In this document: in pieces, positions 1-6,869 of the stretch
Numbering within the stretch: position 1 is the first letter of the stretch
Layout: each line of letters opens with the position of its first letter
From: Nitrospira sp.
Lineage (GTDB): Bacteria > Nitrospirota > Nitrospiria > Nitrospirales > Nitrospiraceae
NCBI GenBank assembly: GCA_024998645.1
Contig: JACOEJ010000032.1
Location: forward strand, 1-34,072
DNA length: 34,072 nt
Direction: 5' to 3'
Translations under genes and position numbers: made by a program
The notes under the pieces: model-generated
Database searches by the model: none
What the model was told of the DNA's origin: nothing
The model's input: only the letters and a program-made list of their open reading frames with translations

Positions 1-689
1 TGCCGACCAAAACGGGGCGGCTGTGGGTCTCGCCGACAACGAGAGTGATCGATGTCGACGTCAGACCGATCCAATACTCGGAACATTTCGATATTATCTC
101 AGCAGAAAACGCGCCGGTTTCCTTCGATGCGTTCCTGATTGCCAACGTCATTGAGGGGAAATCGCCGGAGCTGATCAGTAAGTACGGCCCGAACTGGTAT
201 GCCAACAATGCGAAGGAAGCGTTTCGCACCTTTGTGCGTGAAGAAGTGCAGAAGTATCCCCTCTTTCAGCTGACGACCGATCCCACCACCAGACAAAAAC
301 TGCAGGATGCCATTGCTAGAGAAGTGCAGACCAAGCTGATCGAGAAACAGGGCATTCCTGTCCGGCTGAATCGCGTGGTCGTCGGGAGCATACTGCCGCC
401 CAAAGGCGTGGTGGAACAGACGACCCAGACCATTATCCAGGAACAGCGAAAGATTACGATGGTGGAATTTCAAAAAGCGGAAGAGTCCCGTGAGAAAGCC
501 GAAAAGCAACGCGGCATCGCGGATCGTGCCTATCGAGAATCGTTAGGCCTGACCGCGCCCGAATTCGTTGATCTCCGCCGCATTGAAGTGCAGAAAGAAA
601 TTGTCCAGCACTCACCGGCGGCCTTGACCGTCATCATGGGCTTAGAGCGAGTCGGCATCAACATGCCGCCGCTGGCATCGGGTCAGTAG
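1..689 (+). CDS. SPFH/prohibitin-family protein, 5' end cut by window edge
   Basis: The reading frame is open to the left edge (first full codon at base 3), so the N-terminal membrane anchor lies outside the window. The GTG at 45 is internal rather than a real start. The visible 228 residues contain the second half of an SPFH (stomatin/prohibitin) domain followed by a charged helical stretch (EFQKAEESREKAEKQRGIAD) typical of the coiled coil after SPFH, then a short C-terminal tail. Proteins of this family form membrane-associated rings or scaffolds, often linked to protease control; the substrate here cannot be told. A strong intrinsic terminator follows 46 bases after the stop. A degraded copy of bases 433-650 is present at 1863-2052. 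Confidence 0.85.
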   Translation, partial: PTKTGRLWVSPTTRVIDVDVRPIQYSEHFDIISAENAPVSFDAFLIANVIEGKSPELISKYGPNWYANNAKEAFRTFVREEVQKYPLFQLTTDPTTRQKLQDAIAREVQTKLIEKQGIPVRLNRVVVGSILPPKGVVEQTTQTIIQEQRKITMVEFQKAEESREKAEKQRGIADRAYRESLGLTAPEFVDLRRIEVQKEIVQHSPAALTVIMGLERVGINMPPLASGQ

Positions 690-734
690 GCCATCGGTTT
701 TCACTCGGTAGGACGCGGGTTGGACGATACGCTA

Positions 735-768
735 AGGGGCGCCTTCCGGAAGGGAGGCGCCCCTTTTT
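735..768 (+). terminator. Intrinsic terminator after the SPFH gene
   Basis: A perfect 10-bp stem (AGGGGCGCCT at 735-744 with AGGCGCCCCT at 755-764) runs directly into a T tract (764-768). The loop itself contains the small palindrome TCCGGA. It sits 46 bases past the SPFH stop codon. Confidence 0.9.
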
Positions 769-892
769 CTTTGGGGGCGAAACTATTACGTGGCCGGGGG
801 AATCTGCTGGAGGAGCGCTTTGCAGAAATTCAGGACAGAAAAGATGGCCGTATTCGGAAAGGGCGCCATCGTGGATAGCGTATAAGGTCGTA

Positions 893-1153
893 CTAGCGGT
901 AGACCTCCCGGCGATGCCCGATCTTTACAACCGTGATAATGCAATGGTCATCATCAACGGAATACACGATTCGGTAGTCACCTTGGCGGACTCGATAGTG
1001 GCTCTGACCTGATAATTTTTCACTGCCTGAAGGATGAGGATTCTGCGCAAGTCCTCGGATGCGATCAAGCACGCGACGGAGATCGACTTTCGGAAGGGCG
1101 CGGAGCTCTCGCTCAGCAGACTTTTTGACGACCAGACTATACGAGTCCGTCAC
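893..1153 (-). CDS. RelE/ParE-family toxin
   Basis: The 86-residue basic protein has the usual RelE length and pattern: a helical hairpin near the N-terminus (AERELRALPK), then beta strands with the conserved YRVRQGDYRIVYSV and a C-terminal HRREVYR. Family members are mRNA interferases acting at the ribosome (RelE) or gyrase poisons (ParE); which applies cannot be decided here. Translation starts at a GTG that overlaps the 3' end of the upstream antitoxin gene by 17 bases, with an AAGGA motif 8 bases upstream inside the antitoxin gene. This implies translational coupling and a two-gene operon. Confidence 0.9.
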   Translation of the reverse strand: MTDSYSLVVKKSAERELRALPKVDLRRVLDRIRGLAQNPHPSGSEKLSGQSHYRVRQGDYRIVYSVDDDHCIITVVKIGHRREVYR

Positions 1154-1367
1154 GTTTGAGATCCTTCAAGACTTGCTCAAAAGAGCGAGTCGGTTCTTTG
1201 CTCCGCTTGTCAAGCGCCTCAACATCCACGGCATCTTCACGAAGGGCTTCGAGGACAGCAGCATTCACCAGTTCCGAGACAGAACGATCGGTGGTTGCCG
1301 ATTTGACCTTCAGTGCGCGGTACACCTTCGGTTGTAAATACACGGTCATGCGAGTCGTGCCAGCCAT
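1137..1367 (-). CDS. Ribbon-helix-helix antitoxin
   Basis: This 76-residue protein begins MAGTTRMTVYLQPKVYRALK, an N-terminal beta strand plus helix as in CopG/MetJ-type ribbon-helix-helix DNA-binding domains. A second helix follows (SVSELVNAAVLEAL), then an acidic, flexible C-terminal half that in this family wraps the toxin. I chose the ATG at 1367 over the GTG at 1370 because AGGAGG lies 6 bases before the ATG and only 3 before the GTG. It is the first gene of the pair, and by family precedent the protein would repress its own promoter in the interval 1368-1558. Confidence 0.87.
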   Translation of the reverse strand: MAGTTRMTVYLQPKVYRALKVKSATTDRSVSELVNAAVLEALREDAVDVEALDKRSKEPTRSFEQVLKDLKRDGLV

Positions 1368-1558
1368 CACAATCCTCCTGATTAGTGAGAAGTCGCTAAA
1401 GCGTTTTAACAGTATAGCACAGCGAGGCCGGAGGCATGGGGAGAATCTCTATCGGTGAGTGGAGGCACATACAGGGCCTCGGCAGAGGCCCGGCAGCCTC
1501 GGGATTCGATTGGTCTGGGGGGTGAGGAAAGACGTCTTGCTCGGAGAGGATACGGAGC

Positions 1559-1783
1559 TTACCCGTGCGCCGCTTCAAAGCGGGTGACGAAGACTTCCGT
1601 GTGGAGGCGACGTTCGATTTCAGTAGGATCAGCACACTCCAGAAATAGTTCCACGGCCTCTTTGAGGTTGGCGGTGGAAGATTCCACCGCTTCTCCCAGG
1701 CTCGCCATGTCGAGTTCCTGGAAGAGCGAGACAAACCCGCTGCCTTCTTTTTCAACAATGGCGGTGTAGCTTCGAGATCTCAT
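1559..1783 (-). CDS. HicB-like antitoxin without a visible HicA partner
   Basis: The 74-residue product (from ATG 1783) has the HicB partial RNase-H-like fold signature: YTAIVEKEGSGFVSLFQELD, then the helix EAVESSTANLKEAVELFLE. The frame can be extended upstream to 1831, but the extra residues do not match the family, and AAGGGA sits about 14 bases before ATG 1783. HicA toxins are small proteins usually encoded next to hicB. No 50-80 residue HicA-like frame is visible on either side: upstream is the SPFH remnant and downstream is the RHH/RelE operon. It may therefore be an orphan antitoxin or a stand-alone HicB-fold protein. Confidence 0.72.
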   Translation of the reverse strand: MRSRSYTAIVEKEGSGFVSLFQELDMASLGEAVESSTANLKEAVELFLECADPTEIERRLHTEVFVTRFEAAHG

Positions 1784-1862
1784 CGTGTGCGGGACTTTCC
1801 CTTGGAGCAGAGGAAGTTGATAGGAACTCATTATAGTCGATCTCGGGAGTGCTGCCTATTTG

Positions 1863-2052
1863 GGAATCCAGGAACAGCGCAAGATTAGGATGGTGGAATT
1901 TCAAAAAGCGGAAGAGTCCCGCGAGAAAGCCGAAAAACAACGCGGCATAGCCGACGGCGCCCGAGTTTGCAGACCTGTGCCGCATCGAAGTGCAGAAAGA
2001 AATCGTGCAACACTCACCGAGCGCCTTGACCGTCATCATGGGCCTAGACGGT
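1863..2052 (+). pseudogene. Degraded partial duplicate of the SPFH gene 3' end
   Basis: Bases from about 1863 to 2052 align almost base for base with 433-650 of the SPFH gene. The peptide IQEQRKIRMVEFQKAEESRE is shared with one substitution. A 29-base deletion just after the GIAD-coding segment shifts the frame, and the later part (PEFADLCRIEVQKEIVQHSP) continues in another frame. There is no start region. It is a non-functional fragment left by a duplication. Confidence 0.88.
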
Positions 2053-2277
2053 CAGGAATTTTGAGGGCGATTTTTCTAACATAGCGATTTCTACAGGTCA
2101 ACAAACCCCGCTCCCAGTCTAGAGAATCCGTGAAACGCGAGCTTGCACCTCCCCTGGGGTACGTGGTAATCACGGACCATGGCTGATTGATAAGTCATCA
2201 GACTCCCCCACTGGGACACCTGAATCCACCTTTGGCACGGGGTGGTTCTGACACGCTCCGGGAAGGGAGGATGCTGT

Positions 2278-2415
2278 ATGACTCACAAGAAGCCAAAGCC
2301 CGGACCAATCGCTTTCGTGAAGTACATCACGACAAGAACCGGCAAGGTGATCTACGCTGAGGACTACGGCCTGAGGGGATTTCCCCTCAGACCGCGTCGT
2401 AAAGCTAAGAGGTAG
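2278..2415 (+). CDS. Small basic conserved-looking protein (45 aa)
   Basis: The 45-residue frame starts MTHKKPKPGPIAFVKYITTR and ends in a basic tail (LRPRRKAKR). The start is supported by a strong ribosome-binding site, GGAAGGGAGG at 2261-2270, 7 bases before the ATG at 2278; the ATG at 2271 directly abuts it and gives a 29-codon frame. An intrinsic terminator follows 17 bases after the stop. The coding sequence contains a perfect hairpin at 2371-2390 (CTGAGGGGA/TCCCCTCAG). The middle (TGKVIYAEDYGL) reads like a small beta element and resembles short Nitrospira hypothetical proteins from memory. Function is unknown; the charge (many K/R) would suit nucleic-acid binding. Confidence 0.72.
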   Translation: MTHKKPKPGPIAFVKYITTRTGKVIYAEDYGLRGFPLRPRRKAKR

Positions 2416-2432
2416 AACCTAGGATTGAGAAG

Positions 2433-2474
2433 CGGCCTCTTGGAGCTAGCACTCTGGGAGGCCGTCTTCTTTTT
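2433..2474 (+). terminator. Intrinsic terminator after the 45-aa gene
   Basis: A 7-bp GC stem (CGGCCTC at 2433-2439 with GAGGCCG at 2458-2464) is followed by the T-rich run TCTTCTTTTT. It lies just after the stop codon of the small gene at 2278-2415. Confidence 0.75.
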
Positions 2475-2802
2475 CGCATAGTGGGAAGGGATTTTTCAAT
2501 CGGGTAGTTATCCCTCCACAGTTCCCCTCCCGCTCTGCTACACATTCTGCTACGCTCCCTTCCCAGTCAATGTGCGGTCTATCAATCGTTTCTATAGCGT
2601 GGGCCATGGTCTAGGTGTTTCAGTCCTCTCCCGCTGGGGACACTATAGCCGTTGCACGGTTGGTCAATTGCAGGCCGACCGCAGCCGTTCCATGAAGCTC
2701 ATACCGAGAACTGGCTTCATCAGTAGTAGGAATGGAGGGTAGGCGGCTTCTGTTGAATGCTTGCGGATAATCTGCCTGGTTGGTCCACCCAGCTACTTCG
2801 AA
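2475..2802. other. Intergenic stretch, no supported gene
   Basis: I see no gene here. A minus-strand frame from a TTG at 2865 down to 2620 exists, but it has no ribosome-binding site, matches no family I know, and overlaps antisense to the TolC-like remnant at its right end. Confidence 0.5.
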
Positions 2803-2925
2803 ATGACGAATGGCCTTAGCAGCGTGGCCAGAGCAAGAGAGAATCTGGTGAACGCGCTCTTCCAACTCAACGCCGCCCGGGTCAACCTCGCTCGCTCGAC
2901 TGGATCGCTCAATACGCTACAGTAA
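2803..2925 (+). pseudogene. C-terminal remnant of a TolC-like outer-membrane efflux protein
   Basis: In the frame ending at the TAA 2923-2925, the last 40 residues read TNGLSSVARARENLVNALFQ followed by LNAARVNLARSTGSL. This is the characteristic end of the second helical repeat of TolC/OEP channel proteins. Upstream of about 2803 the frame loses any resemblance, so only the final helix of a protein that normally has 400-500 residues remains. The stop is followed by AGGAGC and an ATG at 2935 that opens only 18 codons. Confidence 0.6.
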
Positions 2926-3021
2926 GGAGCTGCGATGGACCGCGCTGTCCGTGGCCTCCTGCGCGGAGGACTGTCAGCGCATCGCTCTTGAGCCGCAATG
3001 CGTTCTCTAGGTAAGGCCAGG

Positions 3022-3780
3022 CTACTTGAGAGGGATCATGACACTGATGGCGCCGCCGAGCTCGCCTTCTTTCCCGCCTTCTCGCGGATACCCGGAGATG
3101 TCCCGTTCGCCTTTCGGTTCACCGTGGCAGGCCAGACAGGATTTTTCATAATAGAGCGGGAGCATCAAGCGAGCGCTACGCCCTTCGTCTACCAGCTCGC
3201 TGATGATTTGGCGCTTGCCGGATGCGGACGAGGAGCCGCCGAACCGTTCGAAGGCGGCGGTCTCATAGGCGTCGGGTTTGTTTTTCAGATTTCTTACCAA
3301 ATGGTCGGGTGCAGTCTGCTTCATATAGATCGGTGAAAACTTTTGAAACCGGGCGGCGGTCTCGGTGCCGAAGGTCGCCGGGATGAGGCCTTTGTATCGC
3401 ATTCCTGGAATGCTGAGCACGGGTTGGTAACTTTGGATGGTTCCAATGCTGTCCCTGAGGAGTTGGGCGAGAAACGGCTTAGCCATTGCCGGGACAGTCG
3501 CGCCTTCCAGGGTATTCAGCGCGATTCCGGTCTGCCGCTGGAACTCAGCGTGCACTTCTTGTTCAAATAATTCCGGCGTGAATTTCTTGTCTGTCTGACT
3601 CGGGCTATTGATGAGGCCCTGGTGCTTGGCAACCGTGACCCGCCCGGAATCCAGCAGAATGGCCAGCAACCGTGCCGTTTCCAGCGCGTCGTCTTGTTGG
3701 CCTCCGAACAGGCGGGATGATAAGGCGGCAAGGGTGAACAGCGCCATTGCCAAGAGCAGCCGGAACCGTTGCATCTTCAT
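3022..3780 (-). CDS. Exported Tll0287-like (DUF3365) haem-binding sensor protein
   Basis: The 252-residue product starts MKMQRFRLLLAMALFTLAAL, a signal peptide or single anchor; upstream in-frame codons lack signal character and GAAGGGA lies 10 bases before this ATG. The rest fits the Tll0287-like domain: a long N-terminal helix (DALETARLLAILLDSGR), a central PAS-like part (FSPIYMKQTAPDHLVRNLKN), and near the C-terminus one covalent haem site, CLACHG, followed by a short strand (GGAISVMIPL). Such domains bind a c-type haem and act as periplasmic redox or gas sensors, alone or fused to kinases. This one stands alone. The downstream neighbour on the same strand is absent (TolC remnant); upstream is the HDOD gene. 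Confidence 0.8.
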   Translation of the reverse strand: MKMQRFRLLLAMALFTLAALSSRLFGGQQDDALETARLLAILLDSGRVTVAKHQGLINSPSQTDKKFTPELFEQEVHAEFQRQTGIALNTLEGATVPAMAKPFLAQLLRDSIGTIQSYQPVLSIPGMRYKGLIPATFGTETAARFQKFSPIYMKQTAPDHLVRNLKNKPDAYETAAFERFGGSSSASGKRQIISELVDEGRSARLMLPLYYEKSCLACHGEPKGERDISGYPREGGKEGELGGAISVMIPLK

Positions 3781-4065
3781 ACGGTCATTATCCCTTCCAT
3801 TCCAGTCATCGAGATCCGTCGGGCTTGATACCCTACCGCGTAGGGGCTGCGCCTGGCCACTCCTCAAAAGAGGGGAGTGGACGCCGCGCGACGATATCTT
3901 CGCATATATGGGCTCCGGATGGTCTGGTCTACCTGCGGCATGGAGGACTGGGTACGTACATCCAATGCCGGAGATCGCGGGCGAGGGATGCGGCGGCTGG
4001 TGCGTTGTCTGCGATGGCGCGTTGAATATAGGGGGATTTGGATGAGTGGGCAGTCGCTCCGGACT

Positions 4066-4926
4066 CTAGGCTGCCCTCGCCAGTGGATAGATGAACGAAA
4101 GGGTGTCTTGCAGTTGGTTTTGGGCTTCTTTCAGCAGAGCCGGGTATTTGTCGGGATTGAACTGGGTGCAAGAGAGAGCGAAGGGATCGAAGACAGGGAG
4201 CTGTTTGTCACGGGGCGGAGTTAATTCTGTGTGATCGGTCACAGCACCGGCCAGATGGACGATCGATGCATGGAGATTGTATTCGCCGGCGTTATTCGGA
4301 TTCAGTTGATGGCGAACGGCCTGTTCAATCTGGCCCGGCATGCCCCAGAAGCGAATCAATTCTGCGCCGACTTCGGTGAAGTCGAAGCCGATATTGGACT
4401 GTTCCACTTCCGCCAGCGGGGTGCCGAAATTCCCCGCTTCGACAAGGGCCGACTGAGCCCGTTCTGGAATCGTCTGATACAGCACCAGGTGGCCGATGTC
4501 CCGCAGCAGGCCCTCGATAAAGAACCGCTCGCTGTCCTCGATCCCGCAGGCCTTCGCGACTTTGCCGGCCAGCAAGGCGCATAGCACGCTTTTGCGCCAG
4601 TAGGCCGGGAGATCCATCAAGTCCGAGGTCATGCCGCTGAAGGTCCGTCCGATGGTAGTGGCCGCGACCAGGTCACTGACGGCTTGCATTCCGATAAGAT
4701 TCACCGCGCGGGTAATAGTATCAATCTGCTTGGGGAATCCGTAGAGCGGGCTGTTGACAATGCGCAGCAGCCGGGCGGAAATCGCCGGGTCGAGCTTGAG
4801 GGCGTTAGCCAAGTCGTCCATGGTTGACGTCGAGTCATCGACGACGTCCCGCACGCGAAAATAGATTTCGGGAAGCGTGAAGATGTTGGAGCAGGATTGG
4901 ACTAGCTCTTGTGCCGACGAGATCAC
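4066..4926 (-). CDS. HDOD-domain signalling protein
   Basis: The 286-residue cytoplasmic protein consists almost wholly of an HDOD domain. It begins with the hallmark LPEIYFRVRDVVDD, then MDDLANALKLDPAISARLLR and IVNSPLYGFP. In the HD-like core, FFIEGLLRDIGHLVL has Arg where catalytic HD phosphohydrolases have His before Asp, as expected for a non-catalytic HDOD module. HDOD proteins act in signalling (chemotaxis, motility, c-di-GMP networks) by protein contacts. The GTG start at 4926 is supported by GGGAGGG 6 bases upstream. The 285 bases between it and the next gene contain a short hairpin (3857-3880) but no T tract. Confidence 0.88.
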   Translation of the reverse strand: MISSAQELVQSCSNIFTLPEIYFRVRDVVDDSTSTMDDLANALKLDPAISARLLRIVNSPLYGFPKQIDTITRAVNLIGMQAVSDLVAATTIGRTFSGMTSDLMDLPAYWRKSVLCALLAGKVAKACGIEDSERFFIEGLLRDIGHLVLYQTIPERAQSALVEAGNFGTPLAEVEQSNIGFDFTEVGAELIRFWGMPGQIEQAVRHQLNPNNAGEYNLHASIVHLAGAVTDHTELTPPRDKQLPVFDPFALSCTQFNPDKYPALLKEAQNQLQDTLSFIYPLARAA

Positions 4927-5076
4927 TGTGCACCCTCCCTACGTCAGGAACGTACGACTGGTTCGAAGAGGCTCTTGGCTATCTCTATCGGTTGTGACCC
5001 AGTCGAACTAAAGAGGGAGGTAGAAAGAATCTGCGAAGGCAGGTCAGAACGAGGCGGAAGTGGCTGGCGATCGGGG

Positions 5077-5796
5077 CTATTTCACCAGCCAGGCACGATA
5101 GGTTTTACTGCCGGCTGGTTTAGTCACTTTGAGAACAGCGATGGCGCCTGGATTCATGACATCATCGCCGGTTGCCGTGCGCCTGGCCGGGTAGCGCTCG
5201 GTCTTCATGAGCAAGCCTTGCTCATCATAAAAATCCACCATGATGTCCGCAGACTCCCGCAACCCGCCCTGATAGTGGGTGCCGAGCCAGTCTAACCGCT
5301 TGAGGGCCTGGTACTGGATCAAAATCACTCCGTTCTCTTCCCGAACGCTCAGGATGCGGAGCGCGCGGTTCTGTTCGACCCCATGCACGACGGGCACCCC
5401 GCCGGCCAACTGGGTCCTGATCGCGAAGGCCAGGTCATCTTTTGGGACGGTCCCGCGAACCTTACAGGAGACGGTCTGTCGCCGTTCGGTCTCTTCGACG
5501 ACCTGCGCGGCATAGCGCGCGGCGAGGCTGTCGACCAATTGGCGCAGCAATTCCGAATCGACGACCGCAGCCGTTTGCTCCCGGTACAAGGGAGATGTGG
5601 CGATGGCCTGGCGCCAAGCTTCCCGACAGGCCAGCGATTTGGCCTCGGCCAGCGCCTCGGAGGCCTGCATCGCATATCGATAGTCGCCCGTGAGTTCGAT
5701 CCGTTCGTTGAGGCTCTCAACCGCATAGATGGCAGCCGGAATTGCGAAGGTGGCCGAGAGGAGCAGGGCGACGGTGGCGGTTCGACGGACTGACAT
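5077..5796 (-). CDS. Exported protein of unknown function, FlgT/LPP20-like N-terminal pattern
   Basis: The 239-residue protein from ATG 5796 has GAGGAGG 5 bases upstream and a clear signal peptide (MSVRRTATVALLLSATFAIP, cleavage near AIYA-VES). The mature N-terminus, MQASEALAEAKSLACREAWR, resembles the helix of FlgT-N/LPP20-type exported proteins in which 'AxxxAxxxACREA' is common; this is a weak family guess. The C-terminal half alternates beta strands (NRALRILSVREENGVILIQY). The longer frame to 5859 adds residues without signal character. Located in the periplasm by inference; no role can be assigned. Confidence 0.7.
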   Translation of the reverse strand: MSVRRTATVALLLSATFAIPAAIYAVESLNERIELTGDYRYAMQASEALAEAKSLACREAWRQAIATSPLYREQTAAVVDSELLRQLVDSLAARYAAQVVEETERRQTVSCKVRGTVPKDDLAFAIRTQLAGGVPVVHGVEQNRALRILSVREENGVILIQYQALKRLDWLGTHYQGGLRESADIMVDFYDEQGLLMKTERYPARRTATGDDVMNPGAIAVLKVTKPAGSKTYRAWLVK

Positions 5797-5880
5797 AGGT
5801 GCCTCCTCAGGTGTGGACGGACGAGAAGGGACGCGGTTTTCGATAGCGACGAGCATCATGCTACCACGCGGCTGACGGCC

Positions 5881-6792
5881 TCACAACGGCGAGTCGGTCG
5901 GTATGGCGAGCGCTTCAAGCAAGGCTTGGACGGTCAGAGGGCTGCAGCCCTCCGATCGATTATTCACGAGGACATAGGAGGATCGTCCTTCCGCCGCCGC
6001 TTGCTTGACGAGCGCGATGGTCTCCTGCCGCATACGCGGTTGCGGCTGTACGATGCGATCGTAGGGGGCGTAGCGTTCGACCGCTTTTTCATAGGCCAGT
6101 CCCAGCGGAGTCAGGAGCCGAAGGACGGTGAAGGGGGCGGTAAATGTGCCGGTCAGTTTTTGATGTTGTTCGGAAAGCGGTGGCATAGCCGTCCAGTGAT
6201 TGTACACATGGGCCACCGCATGCGCGCGAAGGATGTCGTGATAGCGCGGGCCGAGGATGGCGGGATTTCTCACTTCGGTCGCGTAGGCGGGACCGGGTGG
6301 CAGCTGTTCGAGAAACCGGTCGAGCTGCTGCAGAAAGACGGCTGGATCGAGTCCCCAGCGCTGAAACTCGAAGATGAAGGGGCCGAGCTTTTGGCCCAAG
6401 CCTTCCAAGGCCGGTTGCAGTACAAGATCATGAAAGGCGCCGATATCAAGAAATCGCGGATTGGACTTGCCGGCCTTCGCGCCGTAACGGGGGAGATTGG
6501 CATAGGCGGGGACGGTGATTTCTTCCCACACTTTCTGGCAGAAGCGGAACTCGTCCGGTACTTGCTCGGCGTAGTGGGCGAATTGCTTGGCGCTGGCCGG
6601 TCGATAAAATGAATGATCGATGCCGACGGTCGAGAAGAGTGGCGTGTCGTGCATGCGATACGCGGCATATTCTGCGAGTGTGTCCTGGCTGAATCGACTC
6701 TTCGGATACGTTCGATGATAGACGAGTCCTTGCCAGCCTTCGTAGGCCCATGAACTCGTGCCGAAGCGGGTGGCAGTGGTATCCAGCGGCAT
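5881..6792 (-). CDS. DUF72 (YecE-like) TIM-barrel protein
   Basis: The 303-residue product begins MPLDTTATRFGTSSWAYEGW, the usual DUF72 opening (GTSSWxYxxW), followed by YPKSRFSQDTLAEYAAY, the STVGIDHSFYRPAS segment and FRFCQKVWEEITVPAY, all typical of the family. Biochemical function is unproven. The start at 6792 is set by this alignment; no Shine-Dalgarno is visible and the 77-bp divergent interval to malQ is AT-rich, so a very short leader is possible. Divergently arranged with malQ. Confidence 0.88.
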   Translation of the reverse strand: MPLDTTATRFGTSSWAYEGWQGLVYHRTYPKSRFSQDTLAEYAAYRMHDTPLFSTVGIDHSFYRPASAKQFAHYAEQVPDEFRFCQKVWEEITVPAYANLPRYGAKAGKSNPRFLDIGAFHDLVLQPALEGLGQKLGPFIFEFQRWGLDPAVFLQQLDRFLEQLPPGPAYATEVRNPAILGPRYHDILRAHAVAHVYNHWTAMPPLSEQHQKLTGTFTAPFTVLRLLTPLGLAYEKAVERYAPYDRIVQPQPRMRQETIALVKQAAAEGRSSYVLVNNRSEGCSPLTVQALLEALAIPTDSPL

Positions 6793-6869
6793 TTCGAATA
6801 ATCTAAAATAGTCTAAGGAAACAATAGGATAGCTTGACTTACAGGAGGTCGTCCCGCACACTCTCTGAC

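Noticed and set aside
787..867. Short minus-strand frame MAPFPNTAIFSVLNFCK...
   Set aside because: Only 27 codons with no ribosome-binding site; too short to support.
2620..2865. 81-codon minus-strand frame
   Set aside because: TTG start without ribosome-binding site, no family resemblance, and antisense to the better supported TolC-like remnant.
3857..3880. Hairpin CCACTCCTC-AAAA-GAGGGGAGTGG as terminator
   Set aside because: One bulge and no T tract on either strand.
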